DNA of 64,000 bases from Zhengitettix transpicula (lineage: Eukaryota > Arthropoda > Insecta > Orthoptera > Tetrigidae): assembly GCA_037074705.1 (NCBI GenBank), contig CM073590.1:53647895-53711894 (forward strand), written 5' to 3'. Positions 28,780 to 42,400 of the stretch are shown piece by piece; positions within the stretch are counted from its first letter, which is position 1, and each line of letters begins with the position of its first letter. The position numbers were made by a program, and so were the translations under genes. The notes below the pieces were generated by a model, which did no database searches, was not told the origin of the DNA, and worked only from the letters and a program-made list of their open reading frames with translations.

Positions 28780-31700
28780 TTATTAATAAAATATAACATC
28801 TAACAACAATCATTAAGATTGGGCGTAAAATTAGTTAAAGCTTTTGGCAGAAATTTTTTAAGACTGATCAACTGTGAACGATATTTCGACTTCATGAACT
28901 TCATTGTGGAGTACAAAGATTCACAGCAATATTTTGTACCAAAAATCCAAAATAATCTTAAAGTTTGGGTATTTTCAGATTCCAAAATTCAGTCATAGAA
29001 GAAAAATAAAAAATAAATTTTTAGAGGTAGTCACACCTGAGTCAGTGAAGAGTCACATTCGTCCAATGTTGGTATAGTGTATAATTTCAACACATAGAGG
29101 CACATAAACATCCCTAGAGTGGGAGTGGAAGGAGGCTATATCAAATTATGTAAAACAACAATATTAAGGTTGAATCCAGGTTTTTGGGAGTAGCTGAGGT
29201 TAATTCTTACATTCACTATGCCAATTAATTTAAAGTTCTGCCCCTAGGGTTTTGGATTGAAGAGTATATTACAAAGTTTTGTGTAAATCTTAAATGCTTT
29301 GAGCAATTTCTACCAAACATAGTACACAACTTAAGTATTGGAAACAAACAAACTAAAGCACACATTAGGGATGAGGATGGAAGGGGGTGCCATTTTAAAA
29401 ATTATGAAATAGGGCAATATTAGTGTTGAATAAAAGGTTTTGCAGGTCATTGAGTTTGATAGTGTCACTCTGAATGTTATTACTGTTTAATTTTCAATTT
29501 CAAGGAACCCCTAAACTCTTCAAACAACACTTTCACTGGGAAAGCCTGCAAAAGTTAATCCCTTAAATTTATTGGTCATTCAAAACTTTGTGTGATGAAA
29601 AAGGCTGTAGCATTAAAAACAAAATGAAATCATTTATGACTCATGCTAATAATTTATTTGTATTTCATATTAAATTTTAAAACCCATGTATTGTGGGCTG
29701 TATTTCTTTAAATTGTGTTAATTACATAGACTAAATCTTTGATGTGTTTTTCAATAAACTCATCTTTATTAGTTTGTTTTGGTATACTTTTCTTGTGAAA
29801 ACCTTAATAAAAAGACAATTTACTTACAGATACCAAATCCAGTTCCCAGATTACGTCATCCTGATTGGCTTCACAAAAAAATTATGGAGAAAAATGATGT
29901 CCTGAAACAAAGGCGAATTAATGAAATATTTGCCCGAAAACCAAGAGAGATTATAGAGAATCAAAATAATAAAGAAGTAATATGTGTATTTTAATTATAT
30001 TTATATTTGTTTGTAATGGCAGTAAGTAAATAGGTTGTGTTTTGAATAGGAATACATGTGGAAATTGTGAATGAAAATATTAAATGCCTTAGTGAAATAT
30101 TAAAAAGTAATGTTTGTGGACAACTCTCTCAAATTTATACTACAAATAAGTAACAAAAATTAACTTTACATTGGTCAGATAACATACTACCAAGTATGTT
30201 TCAAATTTTTCTGTTGGAAAGATATTTGTATACTCTTGTTTTATTTTTTACAATTTTCATTCACTGTAATATACAACACTCAATCTAGATGTTTGGATAC
30301 CTTGATTATAGAGCGTTTTATCAACTGATAATTTCAATCTGATCCAGGTCCTCGTAAACTGGTAACAATATTTCAAATTAATTATTAAAGAGCACAGGAA
30401 AAGCACAGGATTATGGCTATTCTCAGAATAATCACTTTCCAAACATATATATATTGTAACATAACAATCGGTCAGTGTTGACCCTTTTGTCATGCTGCAT
30501 TTGCTTTGGTTGGTTCTCTTTGTGGATTTTATTGGCACACTAACATTATTGGGTTGAGTCGCAATTTTTGCGAACGTGTCCAGAAGATTCAATCTCAAGG
30601 GTAAGCTCGAAATGTGTGTAGTTGAGTTTCGGACTGGAGCTCCGAGACATAGAAACTGATTACAAACATTGTAATTCTGGCCCTGTGTCATCTTCGATAA
30701 AAAAACTACACCCTAAGTATATGTTAATATATCATGTCTCGAATAATGAAGTTGTTTGAGAAATATTAAGTTTTAATAATTTATTTATCAAAATTTATCT
30801 GTTGCCCTAATCATAATCGAACTTTGAGAGGACTGCGCATAATTTATCGTGAGAATGTGAATCATGGTTTGTATTGGAAGATAAGCTTTGTTGTTTTGGT
30901 TACAATATATTGAAAACAATGTTTCACACGTACACACCCCATTTTTTCATTTCAATTTTGGGTTAAATAGTTGCTCAACATACTTTATATATGTACAATA
31001 TTCTGATTAAAATGTTTTTGATTGGATACTTTTATTTCAGAATGATATTGAAGATATAGTCAAAGATAAACCAGATAAAGGTCCTTTTAAAAGTAAACCA
31101 ATTGCTAATGTCAACAAAAGAAAATCTGTATGCATTGATTCAAATTCACAAGTCCTTAATAAAACATGGCAAGAAGAGTTGGGTCATGCTCCCCCTTTTG
31201 GAACTACCAAAGTAAGAGAAGAACCTCTAGTTTCAATTTCATATTATTTAGATTACATCTTGATTTTTTAAAGTCATGGCTCAATATTTAAATGATTTAT
31301 AATGGAGTGTAATATTTAATGTAGTTAGTAAACAATTTCCTCTTTGGGTACTATTATTTTACCAATTAGAATTCAACATAAATGTATAATCCTATATATC
31401 TTTGATTATTGAGAGTAAACAATTTCCTCTTTGGGTACTATTATTTTACCAATTAGGATTCAACATAAATGTATAATCCTATATATCTTTGATTATTGAG
31501 ATGATGTCCGGCACTAAATTAATGTTTATATTTTAGACCACAGGAGAAGTTTGTAGATTGTGAAACATAAATGTTTATTAATATATGAAGTCATCATTTT
31601 GCTTATTGATCATATGTTGCATAAATTGTTTCACCTTTTTTGATGATAATATATGTTTGAAAATTATATATTGTTTGAAAGGTAGCATAGAAAGGGAGAC

Positions 31701-33460
31701 ATTAATTACTGAATGGTACCGTTTGGTATCAAAATTTGAATAGGATTCAAGGAAATTTTCTTAAGGTAGTCATATCCATGTGACTATCAACTTGACTATC
31801 CCCATTTACTTCTCTTTTGTACGTTTTGTTCCTTTTTTTTAAAAAAATAACATTATTCCTTGTTCAAAGATTGAAGCCTTTCCCAGTGTAGTTGTTAAAT
31901 ATATTGTTCTCGGAGTTCAACCGGGTTTTGCATAATTATATTAGAACTTCGTCTAGAAGATGACGACAGAGCTTTTAGTTGTCGAAACGTTGCGTTCTAA
32001 TATAATTATGCAAAACCCAGTTGAACTCTGAGAACAATATACTGAATTATTCCTTGTTAATCTTTAATGTTATTTAAGGCTTTATAAAATATCCTAATAA
32101 ATGCACCATAATTAAACTTATAATTTAGGAAGAGCATACACAGTGGATTGCATTTCAAAAAAAGAAGTGGGCTTGGCAAGCTAAACAGCGAGAAGCTCGA
32201 AAGCAAGGAGCTAAAAGAACAAGAAATGAAGATGACTTTGGTCTTACACCTTTACCACCTGTTGTAAAAAGTTCCAATGCTACAACTGGTACTTTAGGAG
32301 GATTTCTTAGGAAAGCTCAGAGGACTCTTCTGGATTCATACTGGCAAATAATTCAGGTAAATTTTGTACACACACAATTAACTGAAAATGTGTGTAACCT
32401 TGCCTAGATAAGACAAGCATGTGTTATAATTTAATAATAATAAAGTGGTTAATTAAGGCAGAGAGAGACAGATGTGGAATATCTTTAGGGAAAAAATGTG
32501 GGTGTGTGATGGACAAAGACTATAATTTTGACAGAGAAGAAAGTACTTTTGTTATTGGTAGTATCTGCATATGATTTGACAACCAGAAACCTTATAAACT
32601 TTTAATCAATTTTATAATATATGTACTCTAAGATAAATTAAATAGTTTTTTTCCAAATCAGTAGGATTAAATCTCACAATGTCTAATGGCATTTCATTAC
32701 TGGCCTGCTGAAGATCCTAGATTAATATGATTTGGTAATTTTGAAACATTGGTAAGATCTTGAAGTGCAATTTGTGATATGAATTATACTTCTGAAGTAC
32801 AGATGAAGGAACAAGTTTTCTTGATTTCCTAATTTTTAGATACATTCATTCAATTATGATTCATGGAAGACTATGAAAGGGAAAATAAATTAAAAGTAAC
32901 TGTTAGTCATTTTACTGCATGACATAGCCAAACACACAGTTCTTATACTTGGAGGCAATGGGCTAATATCCGATAGATCTTGAACTTTTTATTGTAAAGC
33001 AATGTATTCACAATATATGAACTTAGACTAGCAGTAATAATTCATTTTCTAATGCCTTTACACTGACTTACTTGTAGGCACTGATATCCTGATGTACTGG
33101 AGATTATGTAGAAAAAATTATTGAAAGTATTTAGCAATTATATTTATATACCATTATTTCTTGGAGACCTTGTTTGTGTTCCTAAGAAATAATTTCAAAA
33201 TAAAATGGTTCCTATATTAAGTATATTGGCAATATCTGATTTAGCTAGTTTTACCTACATTAATAAATAAGCAGTAGAGCACATGTGTAACAAGAATTAT
33301 TTATTACACCGAAAAATCATTTCAATAAAATGTTTTGTTCACAATTTTGGGACTTCTTCAGGCAATGTGCATAAATAAAATTAATGTTAATAATTAGAAT
33401 TGTAAATTGAACAAAACATGGTTAGTAAGTAATACAAATTTATAGTTTTGAATTAAATCA

Positions 33461-33515
<55 letters not shown>

Positions 33516-34326
33516 ACATTAGGATAGGAAAGAGAGACAGCGGTGCTGACTTACCTGAAATCAGTAGTAGGTCCAGTTGGCATAGGTGGAAATTCAAATT
33601 TTCGAGAGCCTGAGCCCCCTTTGTCAGGAAGGAAGATCTGAACTGCGTGCCGGCCAGGCACAAATTCATACATAACTTTACACGTGTAATAAGACTGACT
33701 ATATTTGTAAGCCGTCGATTAGCGGGGTAGCTCAATGATAGAGTGGTTTGCACACAGAGCAAATGTACCCAGGTACAATTCGCAACTTTGTCAAATATCT
33801 CCTGTCTTTGGATTCATATTTTCCTGTCCACTCCATTGAAATATGCATTCTTTACAATGTCTTTGCACCTTTCACCCTTGTTTCTATATTATCTCACTAA
33901 CCAATTGTCGAACGTGACTTTGTCACCAATATATAAATCCTTAATATTGTGTGTGCATATATATATATATATATATATTGTAATAGTGAGAATGTGACAT
34001 TGTCAAAAATATTGGTATGGAAAGGATAGAGAGATAGGTTGTGGCTTACCTGAAAGTGAAGTACGGTGTCGCCATGAGGAACTGAAGGTTGTTCTTCAAA
34101 TTTTCGGAGGCTCTCAGCCTCCTTCTTCAGGAAGGAGTGTTACACCATTCCGTGCACCGGCCGGCTGCGGACTGTCAGCCGCCGGTGCACGGAATGGTGT
34201 AACACTCCTTCCTGAAGAAGGAGGCTGAGAGCCTCCGAAAATTTGAAGAACAACCTTCAGTTCCTCATGGCGACACCGTACTTCACTTTCAGGTAAGCCA
34301 CAACCTATCTCTCTATCCTTTCCATA

Positions 34327-34365
<39 letters not shown>

Positions 34366-34985
34366 TTGTTCTACTGAAATCCCTATCTATTCGAAATACA
34401 TTATAGTGACTGCCAAATATTTCTGTGGAGTGTACGCTTTGATAATCCATGTTTGTACGTAATAACGGCATAATAGTTTTCCAAAATGCTGAGATAGACA
34501 TCTGATACTTTCATATACAGTCCACACACATTTTGGTAGTAAATAGATGTTATGCTGTTTTCAGGCTTAAGGAAAGTTGATAGGATCCACGCTGAGGGAC
34601 TGCCCTAACAGTTATACTGTTAAATTCCTGACCTTCAGGGGAGCACAAGATGTGTTTATAAGTAATCTAAGGAAATAAGTATGGGATTGAGAATGAACTA
34701 AGGACCAGTCTTTAGTCTCCAGTAAAAACTCACATCGACAGTGTCTAAAAAACCAGTCTTGCATGTGCAAGAGATATTGCAGAGTTAGCAGTTATAGAGG
34801 TGTCCCATCAGATAAAGCCACGTCCTGATAATACTGTAATGTCTCATGTCGTGAATATAATACAGTTGTTAAACTTTGCATAAGTTTTGATAATTTCTTT
34901 GTTAAAAAATTATCTGGCGTCCTTAAAAAAGAACCATTCAACGAGAGGAAGGAGCTGGCAAGTAAAATAGTACCCCAGGTCTGTT

Positions 34986-35061
<76 letters not shown>

Positions 35062-36348
35062 AACTTGGATAGTGAGGAAGGATAGAAATAAATAGGAGAA
35101 ATAGGAGGATTGAGCTTTATTTGAATTCATATGCTCGGGCGAAGAATTACGCACATAGAAAAGCATATGTTCAAAGCAGAGAGAAGGATGGAAGAAGAAG
35201 GAAAGACTGAAAATATTTGACCCAGGCGGGACTTGAACCCACGTATTCTGCTTAGTACACAGACGCCTTAACCATCTCGGCCACCGGGTCAAGTTCCCGA
35301 CCAGGCAAATATAGACAGTCGTATTGTGGACAATTAATAGTTTTAGTGGAGGAATGGATAGAGTAGAGGGAATGAAGTATTAGGAGCTTCCATTAAGGAA
35401 TAAATACAATATTAGGAGAATCCATTTAAGGAATTAATTCACATTCAAACTTGGATAGTGAGGAAGGATAGAAATAAATAGGAGAAATAGGAGGATTGAG
35501 CTTTATTTGAATTTATATGCTCGGGCGAAGAATTACGCACATAGAAAAGCATATGTTCAAAGCAGAGAGAAGGATGGAAGAAGAAGGAAAGACTGAAAAT
35601 ATTTGACCCAGGCGGGACTTGAACCCACGTATTCTGCTTAGTACACAGACGCCTTAACCATCTCGGCCACCGGGTCAAGTTCCCGACCAGGCAAATATAG
35701 ACAGTCTTATTGTGGACAATTAATAGTTTTAGTGGAGGAATGGATAGAGTAGAGGGAATGAAGTATTAGGAGCTTCCATTAAGGAATAAATACAATATTA
35801 GCAGAATCCATTTAAGGAATTAATTCACATTCAAACTTGGATAGTGAGGAAGGATAGAAATAAATAGGAGAAATAGGAGGATTGAGCTTTATTTGAATTC
35901 ATATGCTCGGGCGAAGAATTACGCACATAGAAAAGCATATGTTCAAAGCAGAGAGAAGGATGGAAGAAGAAGGAAAGACTGAAAATATTTGACCCAGGCG
36001 GGACTTGAACCCACGTATTCTGCTTAGTGCACAGACGCCTTAACCATCTCGGCCATCGGGTCAAGTTCCTGACCAGGAAAAATATGACAGTGTTATTGTG
36101 GACAATTAGTAGTTTAGTGGAGGAATGGATAGAGTAGAGGGAATGAAGTATTAGGATCTTTTTCAGTCTTTCCTTCTTCTTCCATCCTTCTCTCTGCTTT
36201 GAACATATGCTTTTCTATGTGCATAATTCTTCGCCTGAGCATATGAATTCACATAAAGCGTAATCCTCCTATTTCTCCTATTTATTTCTATCCTTCCTCA
36301 CTATCCAAGATTGAATGTGAATTTGTCACCAAATTAGTATATATATAG

Positions 36349-36430
<82 letters not shown>

Positions 36431-39400
36431 CGCTTAAGGAAAATGGGACAAGATCAAGTTAAATTAAATAACACATTTAGAATGGAAAGAGAGACAGCGA
36501 TGCTGACTTACCTGAAATCAATAGTTGGTCCAGTCTGACAGAGGTGTGAAGTACAATTTTTGAGTGCCTGAGCCCCATTCGACAGGAGAGAAGGACTGAA
36601 CTGCATTCCGGCCAGGCACAAATTCATATATACCTCTACGCCTGTAATAAGACTTTACAGCTCATCGCCTAGAAGATGACGACAGAGCTTTTAGTCGTCG
36701 AAACGTTGCGTTCTACAATTATGCAAAACCCGGTTGAACTCCGAGAACAATATATTGAATATAAATCGTGTTCTTCCCTACATAGAAACACATTTTGGCT
36801 ACATATGTCATAGAATGCTGTCATTCATATTTCTTTTATTGTGGAATTGTGGACAAAACATATTGAAATTATTTTTTGTTATAATTAATTAATACATTTA
36901 TCTGACATGTTAGATTATTTATTTCTTTATTTATTAAGACATAATTGCCAGATTATATTAAATATTTATTGTAATAGCTGACATTAACTACAAATTTATT
37001 ATTACAACGCAGAGATTTATCATTTCAAAATGTCTATCTGTTTGCTGTATATTAATTTGAAATACTAAATGTAAATTAGAAATGTGTATAAAGGCAATCT
37101 TAGAACCATTTTGATTTATTCTAAACACCTCAGATTTCAGAAATGAATCAACCAGGTATGTTTCGACTGTGGGCTCTTGTAGGACAAGAATTGCACCAGA
37201 TAAAACTTGTCATACCACGTATATTTTATGTTAATCAGCGTATAGCACGTGAAGAAACAGAATCACCTCTTTGGCGCAAATGTAACAGAATGTTGCCACG
37301 ATCAAGACCTGTTTTCAACTTGTATGAGTATACTGTCCCAGAAGAATTGTTCAGGGAGCATAGTCAGTATGTATTCTTGTTTTCTATTCATTTTTTTAAA
37401 TTGATTTTTGTTTAAAGATAAAAAACAATGGAGCATACTGTTCAAAATTAAACTAATAAATTTAAAAATGTAGTTTTATATGTTGTGCAAAGTTAATAAT
37501 TTAGTAAAATATATATCTAGTTTTTTATATATAAAGTACTACAAAATAATTTATTTTATTGAAAGAACTAAATAATTCTTACTGATCAAATCATAGTTTT
37601 ATAACTGTATTCTTGTATGAAAATTGATTACCCAATATAATTTATATTAAAGTTCATATTATCAAATACAGCATTTTTTTTTCTTTTATGTTTCTTTAAA
37701 AATGTTAAATAAAATTGTACAAGGTCAAATTAAATAACACATTTTGATATGAAAGTGAGCCAGCATAGCCATCTTATCTGAAATCAATAGTTGGTCCAGT
37801 TAGACTAAGCAGTTTAATCAATTTTGCTGTTCATAATCAATTTCATTTTCAGATTTAATTAACTGAATATGAACATGACTAATATTGTTTTTGCAATATC
37901 CTATTTTACTCAGAGTTTCAAATGCTGTGGTGTCTTTCTCACAACTTTAGATTCTGAGGGATTTCTAATTATAAGCAAAATTGATGAATTGGCCTAGGTT
38001 TGGAGAGCAGAAAGAATTTTCTTATGTAGTTTCTAATGGCTACTCTATAAAAATAAAATCTAAAATGTAAATACTGCACTTTGGTGTGGATCATGTTCAT
38101 TAACTTAACTTGTTGGAGAATGTCTGTACCATGTCTTGCTGTGGCTGATGTAAATACTTTTGTCGTGTGGTCGTCTGGAACTTTTATGGAACCATTGTGG
38201 ATCTACTTGTAAGGGTTGGTCATTAAAAATGTGTTGTTGTGGGGCTAGTCTGGACCCAATACTCGTATGTTTGGTATTCAAAGTGGTTGAACGAAATAAT
38301 TTTCTTTTTAATATAAATATTTGCAAGGAAGCACCGTATTCCAAGCACCAATTCTGACAGACTGCTCTTAGTCCATAGCCTTTGCTACATGCTTGCAACA
38401 TGTGGAACACTCCTGTCCAGGGTTTTCAATACAAGAGTGTCTGGGCAAAATGTGTCCATGCCACAGACAGGCTTTGACTGTAACCAATTAACTACCCTTG
38501 AATATGCATGTGTCTGCCTGCACTCTTGAACAAACTTTAGCTAGAAAATTCTTTTTGTGTGCCAGATAAAATAAAGTAATTTAACATTAAAATTTAATTA
38601 CACTTTTTTTATTTCATGGAGGAAATGAGTCACTACATGGCTATGAAATTTGAAATATAATTAACTCACGACTGGTCAGCAATGTTCTGTATTGAAAACA
38701 CCTGTAAACTTATTAAATTTTACTTTACTTATTCATTGTATTAATAATGTTCCCTCCTTATAAAATTGTTGTTTCATTACAGGGAATTAATGGCTGATCT
38801 TTCTACTCCTGATATTGAAGGTATTTATGAAACACAAATTCCTTTGGACTTCCGTGCTCTGGTACGCCTTGGTTGTATTTGTTCTGTGGAACGGGCAGAA
38901 GCTCGAAGATTAGCACAGAGAGGAGAAACAACAGATACATTTTCATTAACTCAACTCCAGTTCCGTACTTTAGCACACCAGCCATATCTCCAAGGAACAG
39001 GTCTGAGAAGAATATTCCTTTGTCATGTTAAAGCACCTGCTGGTTCAAGAGCAATGTATGGTCTCTTCTTCTCGCCATTAAAACGAGCAATTATGTTTGT
39101 ATTGGATACTGTGAGAACAAACAATATGCCAAACATGAATAAACTTTATGAAACGGAGAGGTGTGAAAAGTAAGTTTCATGCACCTATACTAAATTGAGT
39201 ACAGTATAAATATTATGTAGTGTAAATACTTTCTTATTGGTGGAGTTTATTTATTATAAATTGCTTAAAGGTTTCCTATATCAAATATATTAACTTTAAT
39301 ATAAGAGAAATAGAAAAGGAATTTAAAAAATGAACATAAATTATTTTAAAACAAGTACTCTTTCTAACAGGATATAATTTTGTGGGGAGATATTCTGCCA

Positions 39401-42400
39401 AATTTAAATATACTGGCATATGAACAAATTTCTTTATTAATACTAATTTAAATCTCTTATTTGTTTGTCAAAATTTCACTATTGATGTTTGTAAATATTA
39501 TTCACGTCTGGCAGTCTTATGGCTGATAGTTTACCTACACTTTTCACCTTAACTTCTCAAGATCACTTCATGTTTTCTTCATTAAAAAACACTAATCACT
39601 GATTTTCAAAACATTGATTCATTGTTCTTTATTATAATCTTGTTGTTTTACCTGCTTTAACTTTACTCATACTGATGGTTATTCAAACATTTATTTATTC
39701 TATTAACTCACCATCATGCCCCACTTTTTTTGCATTTTATAATTATCTTTATTCTGCTCACTATCAATACTAGGAACGTACTGTTTGAGTCTCCTAGAAT
39801 CTGTCACAAAGATATGTGATACTGGCATGTCTATAACATTGTAAATTTTCACAGCCAAGCCCCTCTATCCTTAAAAAAAAAAGCTAATTTCATCATATTA
39901 CCCATATGTGCCTTAGAGAAGCATAAATCCTCCCAACACAAAATATTATCAGAAGTACACTTCACTAATACAGTCAATTTTCATTAATACATTCAAATTT
40001 GCACGCACTATCTTAAGAGAGTTAATTATACTCCCGGTGCCCTAAGTGAGTTAAAATTTCTTCAAGTAACTCAATAATGTAAAAAATACTCTTGGTACCA
40101 CTGAGAGTAAAAAACGCTTCTGGTACCTTAAAAGATTCCAAATTAATTGCCAAACTTTAAAAGAGTTAAAATTACTTTTGGTTCCTAAAGAGAGTTAAAA
40201 ACACTCCTGATATAATAAGAGAATAAAATATACTTGTACAAGAAAGACAAAAATAAGTCCTCTCTGTTAAAGAGAGTCAAAAAGTGTCTCTGTACCCTAG
40301 TAGAGTACCCCTTCCACCTACACTTCTAGAAGCATAACTACTATTTAACTGGCATTTAGAATATCACTCAGTGTCTTCCATAACCCCAAATTAAACACCT
40401 ATGTTGGTTATTTTCACAATATTTTTATGAAACAACCTTCCACCCGCATCCCTAAATGATGTTTATGTAAAATGATTTGTAATAAACTGTATTGCACTAA
40501 ACAAGTAACATACCATAATAAAAAGTAAGGTAGCCAAATATAGACAAAATAAGTTATAATATAATATAAATACCACACAACATTTCTGGGAGCCTTGTCT
40601 CTTTCTTCAGGTGATAATAATTGCCTAGAGCGACACAACTGTACTCAATTGACAAAACTCGAAAATCTTTTATTATTTTGTCTGTATTTGACTATCTTTC
40701 TTATTATTAGTTTTCAATCACACATATTTTTTTTCATTTAACATTAACCGTTTGCAATTACAATTGCAGCAACTTCACTCCATTACATTTACATTTTAAA
40801 TCCCTATCGCTATATCCTTCAGTAGTATTATCCCAAAGAGGGGAATGAATACTTATTTCATTGTTTAAGATATTGGTATTCAGTGTATTCACACAAAACT
40901 GCAAAGAAATATACACAAGGAAACTGCAATGTATAATACTGAAAGAGTAGGCAGCAGTCAGTCAGCTCTTAGACAATGGTGGGAGAAACCCAAGCTGCAA
41001 ATATTTACACAGTATGGCCGACTCCAAAAGTCAACGCAGTGAAAATAAAATTCTGCCTGCTATGCTTGCCATTTGTGAATAATCTCAGATCACATTGTGT
41101 TTCTGGTGTCCATAAGGTTCCATGCTTTACCAAGGACTTATTTGCATGTGAAAAATTGCAAAGTGTGGCTGATGCCTACAGTGTTTCCGGTTCGAAAGGA
41201 ACACGTGTGCAAAATTTGGTCACAGGTGCATATGTGTATGCAGAACATACACAAACACACTGTCTATTTTATATATGAGATATATAATAAAATGCTGTAA
41301 TCAATAACTCATACTAGCATTTATGAGATCAAAGAATGAGAGGATGAATAGATTATTGTTTATAACAAAAGCAGACTTTTGGAAGAGATCTGATTGTTGT
41401 GATTGGCAATATACCAACCTCAGAATTCACAATCAGGTATTCATTAATAAAGGCTTGCAAGATTGACCTGAAGAATTAAGATAAGATATTTATAATCATA
41501 GGAAAAGAAAGTTGAAACAAAAGAAGCACCAAGAGTAGAATAAACGCCAGTCTCGATTCTCTGACTGCTAAATATTGAGTGAGTTATTGAGAAAATATAA
41601 GTATAACTATATTTATTTTTCCTTACTATAAATTTTTAAACAAAGATTAAGGAAAATCTAGTCAGATAATGTTAATTAGTTTTTAAAAGGGACTAAATTT
41701 CTGAAATAAAAACAAAAATATTATTTCATGCTCAACAGCTTTGGAATTTTAAGCATTTTATTATTTTGTAAATTAATCATAATAATATTACTGAAACCAA
41801 TTCATTTGTTTTTGTTGTCATTTATATTTATCTTAACTTATATTAAAAATGATAAATTAAACTTTAACAAATAAGAGTAACAATAAGAAAGTTGTTTTCC
41901 CAAGGAAAATGAAATCTGGTTAAATTGAATGGAAATAGCTATCTAATATATTTTTCAAATAGCACTTGCGAAATATATGAAAAAGATAAATAAAATTTTT
42001 ATTCATAATTTATTAAAGGTAAAGACTTCACACAAATTATACACTTTCTTTTAGGATAAAAAGAGGAAAGTCAGAAGAAGTTTTACCCCCTGTTGCAGTC
42101 ACATTTGAAGTTCGTGTAGAAACAGAGCAGAGACAAGTGTATCGGCTCATTCAGAGGGCCATACAAGATTATAAAGATGAAAAAAAAGGACCAACACTAA
42201 TTGCAGTTCAATCACCAAATGGTAATATATTTGTTTGAACGTGAGAGTTACTTGTGTATGTTTTTTTTCTTAAAAAAAAAATTTGGCTTGACTGCTGAAA
42301 CATGGATGTCCAGTTTTTAGTTGGTTTATTAATTATAATAACCTTTGATGATAATAATGTTGAAAAAATATGACATTAACAATAATATCAATATAAATAC

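Larger units (their letters stand above)
35060..36150 (-). repeat. 386-bp tandem array, about 2.8 units, each with a tRNA-like gene
   Basis: Units start at 35060, 35446 and 35832 (acttggatagtgaggaagg), an exact 386-bp spacing, and differ at only a few positions. Read on the minus strand, each unit is a tRNA-like head, a pyrimidine-rich body with a catatgct/agcatatg inverted pair, then tail blocks. The 77-codon frames that repeat with the unit start inside the tRNA and are artefacts. Confidence 0.95.

Noticed and set aside
30257..30691. 144-codon antisense frame as a gene
   Set aside because: No recognisable domain and no partner exons or splice signals identified.
28502..36062. Calling the four ACT tRNAs functional serine tRNA genes
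   Set aside because: They are heads of a dispersed or tandem repeat and lack the long variable arm of serine tRNAs. Kept as tRNA-like only.
34984..36064. Three near-identical 77-102 codon minus-strand frames plus a related plus-strand frame at 28494-28697
   Set aside because: They start inside the tRNA-like head and run through the pyrimidine-rich body of the 386-bp repeat. The protein similarity is a by-product of DNA repetition.
38105..38410. 101-codon antisense frame as a transposase fragment
   Set aside because: I could not match it to any transposase block in any frame with confidence.
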